The notes under the pieces are model-generated. The model was given only the letters and a program-made list of their open reading frames with translations. It was not told the DNA's origin and did no database searches. 64,000 bases of DNA, from contig NZ_CP059206.1 of assembly GCF_014252015.1 (NCBI RefSeq), positions 372,001 to 436,000 on the forward strand, given 5' to 3'. Numbering within the stretch: position 1 is the stretch's first letter; each line of letters starts with the position of its first letter. The translations under genes were made by a program, and so were the position numbers. This stretch comes from Blattabacterium cuenoti. GTDB lineage: Bacteria; Bacteroidota; Bacteroidia; Flavobacteriales; Blattabacteriaceae. Positions 49,400 to 58,982 of the stretch are shown here, piece after piece.

Positions 49400-51162
49400 T
49401 TTGTGATTTTTTTTATCATACTTTTCCAATAATTACGTTTTATAACTTTTTTTTCTTGAATTTTTATAAAAATTTTTTTTTCATCCAACATCAATTCTTT
49501 GATAAAAAAGAAAAATCCAATATTAATTATATTAGATATAAAATAATATAGCGATAAAGCAGATGCATAACTATTTATAAATAAAAGCATCACAATAGGC
49601 ATTAAATATAATAAAAAGTTCATATCGGGAATAGAAGAACTACTATCATTTTGAGAAAAATCTTTTCTTCCGTTACTGCTCAATTTTGTATAAATTAACA
49701 ATGCTAAAGAATACAATAAAGTAAGTAAACTAACATGATTTCCATAAAAAGGAATAAAAAAAGGTAATTTCAAAATTGAATCATATGAGGTAAGATCTTC
49801 TACCCATAAAAAAGATTTTCCTCTCAAATTGATTATAGTAGGAAAAAATTTAAATAAAGAATAAAAAATAGGAATCTGAAATAATGTAGAGATACATCCA
49901 GACATTGGATTAATCCCCGCATTATGATATAACTCCATTATAGCTCTTTGTTTTTTGAAAACATTTTCTCTATATTTTTGATTTAACTTATCTATTTCCG
50001 GACGAATCAATTTCATCATGGCGCTTAATTTATATTGTTTGTAAGTAATTGGTGATAATATAAGTTTTACAACTACAGTCATTAAAATAATAATAACTCC
50101 ATAATTTAAATTTGTTTTCTCCAAAAATTGAAAAATTATTAAGAAAAAATATTTGTTGATCCATTTAAGAAAACCCCATCCAAATGGAATAATATTTTCA
50201 AATCCATTTTTATATTTTTTTAATAAATTTAAGTCTAAAGGACCAAAATAAAAACGAAAAGAAAAATGAAATTCCTCATTTTGAACCGTATTTATAAATG
50301 TTTGTAATTGAATTCTTTTCAAAGAAGATCCTGTAGAAAAATTTTCAGATCTAATGATAACATTTTTTAATATTTTTTCTGGAATAAATATAAAAGAAAA
50401 AAATTGTTGTTTATGAGCTATCCAATTTGTTTCAAAAATATTTTTATCTTCTGTTTTTTTCTCAGATAAATATTTTACATAAAAGGATTTATTTCTATTG
50501 TCATTAGGAATAGAATAATACACTTGAGTATAAGAATTTTCCCAATCTCTATCCTTTTCCAAAGACAAAATTTGATGTTCTAAATTTAGATAAGTTCCTT
50601 TCAGAAAAGGAAAAAAATTTTTAGTTTGAATAGAAAAACCAACATCATACTGATTTTTTTCTCCTATTGTATATATATAGTCTAAAAATCCTTTTCCATA
50701 AGGATTTTTAGCTCTCATAATAAGAGTATTAATTCCTAATTTTTTATTTTTATCTAATAAAAAAGGTTTAAAATGTAAAGTATTTGTATCAATATTTAAT
50801 CCTTTCTGGTTAAAAAAAGATAATTTATATCGAAAACTAGAATCTTTTATTAAATAAAGACTTTTAGCATGATATGATGATAAAGAATCATAGGCTTTGT
50901 ATTTCTTTAAAAGAACTTCATGAATTTCCCCTCCTAAACTAGATATCTTAAGTCTTAAAACATTATTTTCTAATAAAAAAAAATCATTTTTTTTTCTTTT
51001 TTCTGTAAAAAAAGTATTCTTTTTTAGGATAAATTTTTGATGGTTAAAATTTAATTTTTTGGAATTTTCATTATTATTATTAAAATAAGTAAAAATTGTT
51101 AAAACAAATAATATAAGAATTAATCCTATTATATAGCTGTAATCTAAACTTTTATCCTTCAT
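49375..51162 (-). CDS. yidC: Membrane protein insertase YidC
   Basis: I start at ATG 51162 (MKDKSLDYSYIIG), since the longer frame begins with TTG. The 595-residue protein has an N-terminal anchor, a large periplasmic beta-sandwich domain, and the conserved core from about residue 335: NYGVIIILMTVVVKLILSPIT, the positively charged cytosolic loop, GINPMSGCISTLFQIPIFYSLFKFF and a late NIINIGFFFFIKE. It inserts and folds inner-membrane proteins with SecY. The gene's 5' end overlaps pyrG by 11 nt; its 3' codons lie in the tandem duplication. Confidence 0.94.
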   Translation of the reverse strand: MKDKSLDYSYIIGLILILFVLTIFTYFNNNNENSKKLNFNHQKFILKKNTFFTEKRKKNDFFLLENNVLRLKISSLGGEIHEVLLKKYKAYDSLSSYHAKSLYLIKDSSFRYKLSFFNQKGLNIDTNTLHFKPFLLDKNKKLGINTLIMRAKNPYGKGFLDYIYTIGEKNQYDVGFSIQTKNFFPFLKGTYLNLEHQILSLEKDRDWENSYTQVYYSIPNDNRNKSFYVKYLSEKKTEDKNIFETNWIAHKQQFFSFIFIPEKILKNVIIRSENFSTGSSLKRIQLQTFINTVQNEEFHFSFRFYFGPLDLNLLKKYKNGFENIIPFGWGFLKWINKYFFLIIFQFLEKTNLNYGVIIILMTVVVKLILSPITYKQYKLSAMMKLIRPEIDKLNQKYRENVFKKQRAIMELYHNAGINPMSGCISTLFQIPIFYSLFKFFPTIINLRGKSFLWVEDLTSYDSILKLPFFIPFYGNHVSLLTLLYSLALLIYTKLSSNGRKDFSQNDSSSSIPDMNFLLYLMPIVMLLFINSYASALSLYYFISNIINIGFFFFIKELMLDEKKIFIKIQEKKVIKRNYWKSMIKKITNKKNNNII

Positions 51163-52774
51163 AAGAATTATGAGAATCTGTAGATACTTGTACAAAAGTA
51201 GTAAATAAAGGATGAGGATTAGTTACTGTACTCTGATACTCTGGATGATATTGAACACCTAGGAAAAAAATATGATCTTCTAACTCTAATGCTTCTACTA
51301 AACCTGTATCTGGATTGGTTCCAACTATTTTCATACCAGCTTCGGAAAAATATTCTAAATAATTATTGTTAAATTCATATCGATGACGGTGTCTTTCAAA
51401 AATTTCTTTTTTTCCTCCATAAATAGAAAATATTTTAGATCCTTCTACAAGAGTACATTTCCAATTTCCTAAACGCATTGTTCCTCCTGTGTGAGTTAAT
51501 TTTTTTTGTTTCTCCATTAAACTTATTACTGGATGAGATGTATTAGGATTCGTTTCACAGCTTTCTGCCTTTTTTAATCCTAATACATTTCTAGCAAATT
51601 CTATGACAGCAATTTGCATTCCCAGACATATTCCAAAATATGGAATTTTATTTTCTCTTGCATATTTTGCTGCTAATATTTTTCCTTCTATCCCTCTATT
51701 TCCAAATCCTGGAGCAACTAAAATTCCTGAAATTCCTTTAAAATATTCTTTTATATTTTTTTCTTTTATCATTTCTGAATAAATCCATTTTATATTAACA
51801 TAAGTTTCATTTTCTGTTCCTGCATGAATTAAAGCCTCTGTAATTGATTTGTAAGAATCATGTAAAGAAACATATTTTCCAACTAACGCTATTTTCGTTT
51901 CATGTTTTGGATTTTTATATTTTTTAATAAAAATTTTCCATTTTTTTAAATCTGGAGTAATAAGAGTAGATAAATTCAAATGATTTAAGACCACTTCATC
52001 AAAATTTTGCAAATATAATAAATAAGGTATTTCATATATAATTTTAGTATCTATTGATTCAATAACATGTTTTTGTTTCACATTACAAAACAAGGCTAAT
52101 TTTTTTCTAATACTATCGGATATATGTTTTTCTGTCCTGCAGACTATAATATCTGCTTGTATTCCATTTTCCATTAGATTTCTAACGGAATGCTGTGTTG
52201 GTTTTGTTTTAATTTCTCCAGTAACTGTAATATGTGGAAGTAATGTCAAATGAATAACCAATCCATTAAACTTTCCTAATTCCCATTTTAGCTGACGGAC
52301 TGATTCAACATAAGGTAAACTTTCTATATCTCCTACAGTTCCTCCTATTTCAGTAATGATAATATCATAATTATTGGATTCTCCAAGTACTTTTATTCGT
52401 CTTTTAATCTCATTAGTAATATGAGGAATAACTTGGACTGTTTTTCCTAAATAGTTTCCTTTTCTTTCATTATCTATCACAGTTTTATATATTAAACCTG
52501 ATGTTACGTTATTTTTTTTGGTTGTAGGTTGATTTAAAAATCGTTCATAATGTCCTAAATCTAAATCAGTCTCAGCTCCATCTTTAGTAACAAAACATTC
52601 TCCATGTTCATAAGGATTTAAAGTTCCTGGATCTATATTAAAATAAGGATCCAATTTTAATATTGAAATCTTATATCCTCTTGCTTTTAACAACATCCCT
52701 AATGAAGCAGATACAATTCCTTTTCCCAAAGAAGAGGTAACTCCTCCTGTAACAAAAATATATTTTGTTTCCAT
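51152..52774 (-). CDS. pyrG: CTP synthase
   Basis: 540 residues. Synthetase domain: FVTGGVTSSLGKGIVSASLG (about 7-26), DPYFNIDPGTLNPYEHGECFVTKDGAETDLDLGHYERF. Glutaminase domain: FGNRGIEGK, the nucleophile in CLGMQIAV (Cys about 382), and YHPEYQS with catalytic His-Glu. It aminates UTP to CTP, the only route to CTP de novo. It overlaps yidC slightly and is preceded by the SRP RNA gene on the other strand. Confidence 0.98.
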   Translation of the reverse strand: METKYIFVTGGVTSSLGKGIVSASLGMLLKARGYKISILKLDPYFNIDPGTLNPYEHGECFVTKDGAETDLDLGHYERFLNQPTTKKNNVTSGLIYKTVIDNERKGNYLGKTVQVIPHITNEIKRRIKVLGESNNYDIIITEIGGTVGDIESLPYVESVRQLKWELGKFNGLVIHLTLLPHITVTGEIKTKPTQHSVRNLMENGIQADIIVCRTEKHISDSIRKKLALFCNVKQKHVIESIDTKIIYEIPYLLYLQNFDEVVLNHLNLSTLITPDLKKWKIFIKKYKNPKHETKIALVGKYVSLHDSYKSITEALIHAGTENETYVNIKWIYSEMIKEKNIKEYFKGISGILVAPGFGNRGIEGKILAAKYARENKIPYFGICLGMQIAVIEFARNVLGLKKAESCETNPNTSHPVISLMEKQKKLTHTGGTMRLGNWKCTLVEGSKIFSIYGGKKEIFERHRHRYEFNNNYLEYFSEAGMKIVGTNPDTGLVEALELEDHIFFLGVQYHPEYQSTVTNPHPLFTTFVQVSTDSHNSYEG

Positions 52775-52882
52775 TAAAATAAAAATAAAACGAAAAAATT
52801 AAACAGGTTCTAATCTTTTTAAAAAAAAATTAATGATAAAAAATAAAAATTTATAATTTTTTTTTATATATTTACCAAACTT

Positions 52883-52982
52883 GGAGCAAGTCCTACACAA
52901 TCAGCTCCCTATAAATCCTCCAGGGTGGGAACACAGCAAAGGAAATTAGGTAGTAGCGATGTGATGTAGTCAAGCTTGCTCC
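52883..52982 (+). ncRNA. ffs: Signal recognition particle 4.5S RNA (small bacterial type)
   Basis: The ends GGAGCAAG (52883-52890) and CTTGCTCC (52975-52982) pair exactly, followed by TTTTA as a terminator-like run. In the apical part, CCAGGGTGGGAACACAGCAAAGG has a GGAA tetraloop flanked by the asymmetric/symmetric loop elements (CAGG...AGCA) that bind Ffh. Size is about 100 nt. It guides ribosomes making membrane proteins to FtsY and SecY. No protein frame covers it, and base composition is clearly less AT-rich than its flanks. Confidence 0.92.
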
Positions 52983-53031
52983 TTTTATATTATATTAAAT
53001 ATAATAGAAAAAATAAAAAGAACGGGATTTT

Positions 53032-54225
53032 ATGGAAGATTTGTTAAAATGTAATTTCTGTGGAAAAAACAAAAATGAAATTACTTTTCTCATATCGGGA
53101 ATCAACGGACACATTTGTAATTATTGTATAGAAAAAATTTATTCTATAGTTCAAAAAAAATTTTTGATCAAAAAAAACAATAATAAATTTATAAAAATTC
53201 AAAAACCTAAAGAAATAAAATTTTTTTTAGATAAATATGTTGTAGGACAAAATGAAGCAAAAAAAATTATATCCGTAGCTGTTTATAATCATTACAAACG
53301 TATTCAAGAGCAACATAAACATAAAAATGAAAATATAGAAATAGAAAAATCCAATGTATTATTAATTGGAGAGACTGGAACAGGAAAAACTTTATTAGCA
53401 AAAAGTATATCCAACTTTTTAAAAGTTCCCTTCACTATAGCTGATGCAACTACTCTAACTGAAGCAGGATATGTGGGTGAAGATGTAGAATCTATTTTAA
53501 CAAAATTGTTACAATCTGTAAATTATGATATAGAATCTGCTGAAAAAGGAATTGTATTTCTGGATGAAATAGATAAAATTTCTAGAAAAAGCAATAATCC
53601 TTCTATTACCAGAGATGTATCTGGTGAAGGTGTACAACAAGCATTACTTAAAATATTAGAAGGATCCGTTATTAATGTTCCTCCACAAGGAGGAAGAAAA
53701 CATCCAGATCAAAAAATGATACAAATCAATACTGAAAATATATTATTTATAGCTGGAGGGACTTTTGATGGTATAGAAAAAATCATTTCCGATAGAATAG
53801 AACAAATGTCTATAGGTTTTATTACTAAAAATAAAAAAAATTATGAAAAAGATTATATGAAAAATCTTCTTGCTAAAGATTTAAAAAAATTTGGATTGAT
53901 TCCTGAAATCATAGGAAGATTTCCTATCATTACTTATTTAAATCCATTAAATAAAAATATGCTAAAAAAAATTTTAGTAGAACCAAAAAATGCTTTAATA
54001 AAACAATATAAAAAACTATTTGATATGGATAATATATCTTTAAATATCACAGATGAAGCGTTAGATGTTATAGTAGATAAAACCTTTGAATTAGGTCTAG
54101 GAGCAAGAGGGTTACGAATGTTTTGTGAAAAAATATTTCTAGATTACATATTTGATATAGAAAATATTCAACCCATATTAAATATAGATCAAAATATTGT
54201 GAAACAAAAACTTTTTTATTCTTAA
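53032..54225 (+). CDS. clpX: ATP-dependent Clp protease ATP-binding subunit ClpX
   Basis: 397 residues: an N-terminal four-cysteine zinc domain (CNFCGK...CNYC, about 8-33), Walker [16 protein letters not shown] (about 109-123), [24 protein letters not shown] (Walker B), [13 protein letters not shown] pore region and [14 protein letters not shown] sensor-2. It unfolds substrates for ClpP, which is not in the window. Its stop abuts the stop of convergent obg with no spacer. Confidence 0.97.
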   Translation: MEDLLKCNFCGKNKNEITFLISGINGHICNYCIEKIYSIVQKKFLIKKNNNKFIKIQKPKEIKFFLDKYVVGQNEAKKIISVAVYNHYKRIQEQHKHKNENIEIEKSNVLLIGETGTGKTLLAKSISNFLKVPFTIADATTLTEAGYVGEDVESILTKLLQSVNYDIESAEKGIVFLDEIDKISRKSNNPSITRDVSGEGVQQALLKILEGSVINVPPQGGRKHPDQKMIQINTENILFIAGGTFDGIEKIISDRIEQMSIGFITKNKKNYEKDYMKNLLAKDLKKFGLIPEIIGRFPIITYLNPLNKNMLKKILVEPKNALIKQYKKLFDMDNISLNITDEALDVIVDKTFELGLGARGLRMFCEKIFLDYIFDIENIQPILNIDQNIVKQKLFYS

Positions 54226-55215
54226 TTATTCTTTAATTAGTTTCCACAATTTTTTTATTAATTCTGATAATCCTTCTTTTGTAAAAGAAGAAATAAAAAT
54301 AATATTTTCTTTTAATTTAAAAAAAAGTTCTTTTATTTTCTTTTTATTTTCACTATTTATTAAATCCGATTTAGAAACCGCTAATAAACGTTTTTTATTT
54401 AAAAGATTTGGATTAAATTTTTTCAATTCATTTAAGAGAATGAAATATTCTTTTTTTTTATTTTTCGTATCTGAAGAAATTAAAAATAATAAAACAGAAT
54501 TTCGTTCTACATGTCTTAAAAAAAAATGTCCTAAACCTTTTCCTTCAGATGCTTTTTCTATGATTCCAGGAATATCAGCTACTAAAAAAGAATTGTAATC
54601 TTCTATTTTTACTACTCCTATATGTGGAGTTTTAGTTGTGAAAGCAAAATTTCCTATTTTAGGTCTGGCTTTTGTAATTACAGAAAGTAAAGTAGATTTT
54701 CCGGTATTAGGAAAACCTATAAATCCTATATCTGCTAGAATTTTTAATTCTAGAAAAATCCAGATCCCTTTTGTTTTAATTCCTGGTTGTGCATAATTAG
54801 GAGATTGATAAACCGAATTTTTAAAAAAAGCATTTCCTTTCCCTCCTTTCCCTCCTTTAAATAAAATTTTTTTCTCAAGATTTTTGGTTATTTCCATTAT
54901 TATATTTTTTTTTTCATCTTTTACTACAGTTCCTATGGGGACCTCTATTAATAAATCTTTTCCATTTGCTCCAGTTAGATTATTTTTTTTTCCTGAAAAA
55001 CCGGCCTGAGCTATCCAATGTTTATGATATCTTAAATGTAAAAAAGTATGAATATGGGAATTACCCATAACAATAATATCTCCACCCTTTCCTCCTGTTC
55101 CTCCATCAGGTCTTCCTCTAATTATATGTCTATCTCTATAAAAATGAATATATCCAGTTCCTCCATCTCCACTTTTACAAAAAATTTTTATAAAGTCAAC
55201 AAAACAGTTTTCCAT
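54226..55215 (-). CDS. obg: GTPase Obg (CgtA)
   Basis: 329 residues. Glycine-rich Obg domain (GDGGTGYIHFYRDRH, RPDGGTGGKGGDI, GGKGGKGNAFF; about 1-158) and a G domain with GFPNTGKSTLLSVIT (about 164-178), DIPGIIEKASEGKGLGH, and SKSDL. It assists large-subunit assembly. The C-terminal OCT domain of longer Obg proteins is missing, as in many Bacteroidetes. It is followed by adk upstream on the same strand (22 nt). Confidence 0.96.
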   Translation of the reverse strand: MENCFVDFIKIFCKSGDGGTGYIHFYRDRHIIRGRPDGGTGGKGGDIIVMGNSHIHTFLHLRYHKHWIAQAGFSGKKNNLTGANGKDLLIEVPIGTVVKDEKKNIIMEITKNLEKKILFKGGKGGKGNAFFKNSVYQSPNYAQPGIKTKGIWIFLELKILADIGFIGFPNTGKSTLLSVITKARPKIGNFAFTTKTPHIGVVKIEDYNSFLVADIPGIIEKASEGKGLGHFFLRHVERNSVLLFLISSDTKNKKKEYFILLNELKKFNPNLLNKKRLLAVSKSDLINSENKKKIKELFFKLKENIIFISSFTKEGLSELIKKLWKLIKE

Positions 55216-55237
55216 AAACTTAATATGATATGTTATT

Positions 55238-55819
55238 TTAATATAATAGATTTATAATATTCTTTTCTATAAAAATAGAAATTTTATCTACAGATAAAGA
55301 GGCGTTTAATCTTATTATATTATCTTTATATTTATGATTATTCCATATCATAGAAGTTTCTTCATCGTATTCTTTTATCCTCCTTTGAACCGTAATTATA
55401 TCCGTATCATCATCACGGTGACTAGTTCTTCCTCTTTTTAGCAATCTATTTATTATCAAATTTTTTTGAATAAAAAAATAGAAAATTATGTTTATTTTTC
55501 CTAAGCAAAATTTTGTTAATACTTCCTCTAAAGAATAAATTTGATTTATAGTTCTTGGATATCCATCATAAATAATTCCTCTAGCTTTAAAATGTTTTTG
55601 AATTTCTGTATTTAACATATTTGTAGTAATGAAATCAGGAACTAATATTCCTTTATTAATATAACAACTTGCTAATTTTCCTAAATTAGTTTTTCTTTTC
55701 ATATGATCTCTAAATATCACTCCAGTAGATAGGTGTATGAAGCCAAATTTATTTGATATGATTTTAGCTTGAGTTCCTTTTCCACAACCCGGTGGTCCAA
55801 ACAATATAATATGTATCAT
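55238..55819 (-). CDS. adk: Adenylate kinase
   Basis: Start chosen at ATG 55819 (MIHIILFGPPGCGKGTQA); the longer frame adds an implausible leader. The 193-residue enzyme has the P-loop GPPGCGKGTQ (about 7-16), HLSTGVIFRDHM, a short lid segment with RGRTSHRDDD, and DGYPRTINQ. It balances AMP, ADP and ATP. The zinc-type long lid is absent (short form). Confidence 0.96.
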   Translation of the reverse strand: MIHIILFGPPGCGKGTQAKIISNKFGFIHLSTGVIFRDHMKRKTNLGKLASCYINKGILVPDFITTNMLNTEIQKHFKARGIIYDGYPRTINQIYSLEEVLTKFCLGKINIIFYFFIQKNLIINRLLKRGRTSHRDDDTDIITVQRRIKEYDEETSMIWNNHKYKDNIIRLNASLSVDKISIFIEKNIINLLY

Positions 55820-55945
55820 TAAACAATAAAAATTATGAATTTCATGCAAAAAGAATATAAAAAAAGAAGTTTTTATCATACTGATTACACAAAACAATAT
55901 ATGTGTGGAAATATAGAAGATGTATGTTTCTTAACTTATATAAAG

Positions 55946-57343
55946 TTACAAATGAATTGCTTTACTATAAGCATTAGCTATAGATTCTATAATAGATTCG
56001 CTTAATGAAGGATGTGGATGGATACTCCCTAAAATCTCATAACTAGTTGCTTCTAATTTTCTAGCAACTACTACTTCTGAAATTAAATCTGTAACATGAT
56101 TTCCTATCATATGACATCCTAACCATTCATCATATTTATCATCAAAAATTACTTTTACAAAACCATCAGTATTTTCATCAGATATAGCACGACCTAGAGC
56201 ACTAAAAGGAAATTTGGAAACTTTTATTTGAAACCCTTTTTCTTTGGATTCTTTTTCTGTATAACCTACTGAAGCTATTTCAGGAAGAGAATAAACACAT
56301 TTTGGAACATTATTGTAGTCTATTTTTTGGCAATTTAAACCTTTTATGTTTTCAACGCAATTTATTGCCTCATATGACGCAACATGAGCTAAAGAAGGTG
56401 TATTAATTACGTCTCCGATAGCATAATATCCATCTATATTCGTACGATAATTTTCATCTACAACTATAAATCCTTTTTCAGTTTGAATCCCAATCTCATC
56501 TAATCCAATATATTTGGTATTGGGAACAATACCCATAGCATATAATATAGTATCTGCTTTCAATACAACATTTTCCAATGGCGTTTTAATATCAACAATA
56601 AATTCATTACTTTCATTATTACGAGTAATTTTATTTATGCTAGAAGATATATAATTTTTAATTCCTATTTTATCAAAAGTATATTTTAAATAATCGGATA
56701 TATCATCATCTCCACTAGGAAATAACTTAGAACATATCTCTATAATGATTACTTCTATTCCCATAGAATGATAAAAATAAGCAAATTCTAATCCTATAGA
56801 ACCAGAGCCTATAATTACCATTTTTTTCGGTAATGAAGACAATGATAAAGCTTCCTTATATGTTATAATTTTTTTTTTATCATGTCCAAATTTTGGATCA
56901 ATTTTAGGAATTGCTCCAGTGGCAATAATAATATGTGAAGCTGAATATTCTCCTACGCTTTTTTCATTCTTAAAAATTTCTATTTTTTTTCTTTTTTTTA
57001 ATTGTGCATTTCCATAAAAAACATGGATTCCATTTTTTTTCATTAAAAATGAAACTCCTTTTTTTATTTGATCTACAATTTTTCTACTTTTAGAAAGAAT
57101 TTTAGGATAATTTATTTCAATGTCTTCATTTTTTATTCCGAATAATTCCCCATTTTTTTTTATAGACTGTAAGATTTTTGCACTATTTAAAAGTGATTTT
57201 GTAGGAATACAGCCCCAATTTAAGCATATCCCTCCAATAGACTCTTTTTCTATTACAGCTGTTTTCATACCAAGTTGTGCTGCACGTATGGAAGCCACAT
57301 AACCTCCAGGTCCACTTCCTAAAATAATAACATCGAAATGCAT
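55946..57343 (-). CDS. lpdA: Dihydrolipoyl dehydrogenase
   Basis: 465 residues. FAD motif GSGPGGYVASI, redox disulfide GGICLNWGC (Cys40/Cys45), NAD motif IGSGSIGLEFAY (about 180), YAIGDVIN, and the C-terminal HPHPSLSES active-site His-Glu pair. It is the E3 subunit of pyruvate and 2-oxoglutarate dehydrogenase complexes and possibly of glycine cleavage. The E1/E2 genes are not in the window. Confidence 0.96.
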   Translation of the reverse strand: MHFDVIILGSGPGGYVASIRAAQLGMKTAVIEKESIGGICLNWGCIPTKSLLNSAKILQSIKKNGELFGIKNEDIEINYPKILSKSRKIVDQIKKGVSFLMKKNGIHVFYGNAQLKKRKKIEIFKNEKSVGEYSASHIIIATGAIPKIDPKFGHDKKKIITYKEALSLSSLPKKMVIIGSGSIGLEFAYFYHSMGIEVIIIEICSKLFPSGDDDISDYLKYTFDKIGIKNYISSSINKITRNNESNEFIVDIKTPLENVVLKADTILYAMGIVPNTKYIGLDEIGIQTEKGFIVVDENYRTNIDGYYAIGDVINTPSLAHVASYEAINCVENIKGLNCQKIDYNNVPKCVYSLPEIASVGYTEKESKEKGFQIKVSKFPFSALGRAISDENTDGFVKVIFDDKYDEWLGCHMIGNHVTDLISEVVVARKLEATSYEILGSIHPHPSLSESIIESIANAYSKAIHL

Positions 57344-57445
57344 AAGTGTAATATAAATAAAAGATTTAAATTTACAGATTTTTCTATACTAATTATAAAA
57401 GAAAAAAACAAACAAAAGTTCTTTTTATTTATTGTACAAATATTA

Positions 57446-57453
57446 TAAATTTG
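57446..57453 (+). promoter_or_regulatory. Perfect Bacteroidetes -7 box before the transaldolase gene
   Basis: TAAATTTG matches TAnnTTTG exactly, 21 nt before the ATG at 57474. The nearest upstream TTG (57432-57434) is only 11 nt away, too close for a normal -33 element, so the site is half-supported. Confidence 0.3.
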
Positions 57454-57473
57454 TTTATATAATAAAAACAATT

Positions 57474-58136
57474 ATGAAATTTTTTATAGACACAGCTAAT
57501 TTAAAAGAAATTGATGAGGCTAGATCATTAGGTGTGTTGGATGGTGTAACAACAAATCCATCTTTAATATCAAAAGAATCAGTTTCTAATAAAAAAGAAA
57601 TTCATCAACATTATATATCCATATGCAAACGGTTAAAAAATAATGAAAATGTGAGTGCTGAAGTTATCAGTACTAATTATACTGACATGATTCAAGAGGG
57701 GGAAGAACTTGCTTTTCTTCATCCCAAAATTGTAGTAAAAATCCCTATGATAAAAGACGGAATCAAAGCTATTAAATATTTTTATAACAAAAAAATTAAA
57801 ACTAATTGCACCCTTATTTTTTCTACAGGACAAGCTCTTTTAGCGGCTAAAGCTGGAGCTAGTTACGTTTCTCCATTTATTGGAAGATTAGATGATGTAT
57901 CTTATAATGGATTAAATTTAATACGAGAAATAAAAAATGTATATGAAAATTATGATATTAAGACGAAAATATTAGCTGCTTCTATACGACATTCTTTACA
58001 TATCATAGAATGTTCTAAAATTGGTGTGTATGCTGTCACTTCTCCTATAAATGTTATTTATTCTTTATTAAATCATCCATTAACTGATATAGGATTAGAA
58101 AAATTTATAAAAGATTTTAATAAGAAAATTAAATAA
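57474..58136 (+). CDS. tal: Transaldolase (small TalC/FSA-type)
   Basis: Start at ATG 57474 (MKFFIDTANLKEI), 220 residues. DGVTTNPSLI (about 24-33), the Schiff-base lysine in VVKIPM (about 85), NCTLIFSTGQALLAAKAGASYVSPFIGRLDD and TSPINVIYSL are typical of the short TalC family. It moves dihydroxyacetone units between sugar phosphates, linking glycolysis to pentose phosphates; F6P aldolase activity is an alternative. Its stop abuts the convergent rpoZ stop (0 nt). Confidence 0.92.
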   Translation: MKFFIDTANLKEIDEARSLGVLDGVTTNPSLISKESVSNKKEIHQHYISICKRLKNNENVSAEVISTNYTDMIQEGEELAFLHPKIVVKIPMIKDGIKAIKYFYNKKIKTNCTLIFSTGQALLAAKAGASYVSPFIGRLDDVSYNGLNLIREIKNVYENYDIKTKILAASIRHSLHIIECSKIGVYAVTSPINVIYSLLNHPLTDIGLEKFIKDFNKKIK

Positions 58137-58448
58137 TTATATTTTTATTTTTTCGTTTAATAAATATTGAATAGAAATAGATGTAGATTTTGGCAATTTT
58201 TCATAAAATTTTGATAATTCGATTTGTTCTTTATTTTCAAAAATTTCTTCCAAATTATTTTTGTTTATAATATTAAATTCTTCTAATTTCACATCTAAAT
58301 CTTCTTTAATTTTATCGTTAATTTTTTTACATATTTTTTCTAATATGCATATAGTTTCATATATATTTTTACCTGATTTTTTTTCTAACTGAACTCGATC
58401 TATAGTTTCCGTGTTTATTGGAGCGTTTATATTTTTAAAAAAATTCAT
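58137..58448 (-). CDS. rpoZ: RNA polymerase omega subunit, Bacteroidetes type
   Basis: 103 residues. The order IN-apintet-IDR...GKNIYETICILEK...DLDVKLEEFN...EEIFENKEQIELSKFYEKLPK matches the diverged RpoZ proteins annotated beside BamD in flavobacteria. Omega helps fold the beta-prime subunit. It lies 6 nt after bamD. Not recognisable by the canonical omega motif alone, so the call rests on length, position and the ENKEQIE...SKFYEKLPK block. Confidence 0.85.
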   Translation of the reverse strand: MNFFKNINAPINTETIDRVQLEKKSGKNIYETICILEKICKKINDKIKEDLDVKLEEFNIINKNNLEEIFENKEQIELSKFYEKLPKSTSISIQYLLNEKIKI

Positions 58449-58454
58449 AAAAAG

Positions 58455-58982
58455 TTATAATTTTTTATATAAAACTTTTAATTTTTTTGCATTAGAAGAA
58501 TACGAAAAATTTTTCATGTATTCATTATATGATTTTACAAAATCTTTTTTTCTAGAAAGTTGATATTGAGATACACAAATTTTATACATAATTTTCTCTT
58601 TAAAACGGCTTTCTGGAAAGTCAGTAATAAGATCTTGAAAGTAAATCAAAGAAGCTTGAAATCTACGCATCAAAAAATATGAATTGGCTATGTAATAATT
58701 CTTTTTTTCTATTTTTTCCAATAAATTATTAAGCAATCTATAAGCTTCTTTAATTTTTGAACTATCAGGATATTTTTCAATAAACTGATTTAAATTATTA
58801 ATTGCAATGTCAGTTTTTGTTTGATCTAAATCAAAGTTTAGAGATGAAAGGGAATGACGTTTTCCCTTATAAAATAAAGCCTCTTCTTCTGAGAAAACGG
58901 ATTGTTTTTCTGGTAATATAAAACATCCTTCAAAAAGAAAACTAGTAAATAATACGGTTATTATAAAAAGTAACCTAACCAC
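58455..58982 (-). CDS. bamD: Outer-membrane assembly lipoprotein BamD
   Basis: I favour GTG at 58982: it gives a clean signal peptide (VRLLFIITVLFTSFLF) ending in the lipobox FEGC, then a mature TPR protein. The longer frame starts with TTG 59030 inside ferritin. TPR-like stretches include AINNLNQFIEKYPDSSKIKEA, IANSYFLMRRFQASLIYFQDLITDFPES and ICVSQYQLSRKKDF. BamD works with BamA to fold outer-membrane beta-barrels. It is shorter than E. coli BamD (about 175 against 245) and lacks the last repeats. It overlaps the ferritin gene by 8 nt. Confidence 0.85.
   Translation of the reverse strand: MVRLLFIITVLFTSFLFEGCFILPEKQSVFSEEEALFYKGKRHSLSSLNFDLDQTKTDIAINNLNQFIEKYPDSSKIKEAYRLLNNLLEKIEKKNYYIANSYFLMRRFQASLIYFQDLITDFPESRFKEKIMYKICVSQYQLSRKKDFVKSYNEYMKNFSYSSNAKKLKVLYKKL

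Noticed and set aside
52870-52990. tRNA or riboswitch
   Set aside because: The terminal stem and GGAA-capped SRP domain fit the 4.5S RNA; no cloverleaf is possible.
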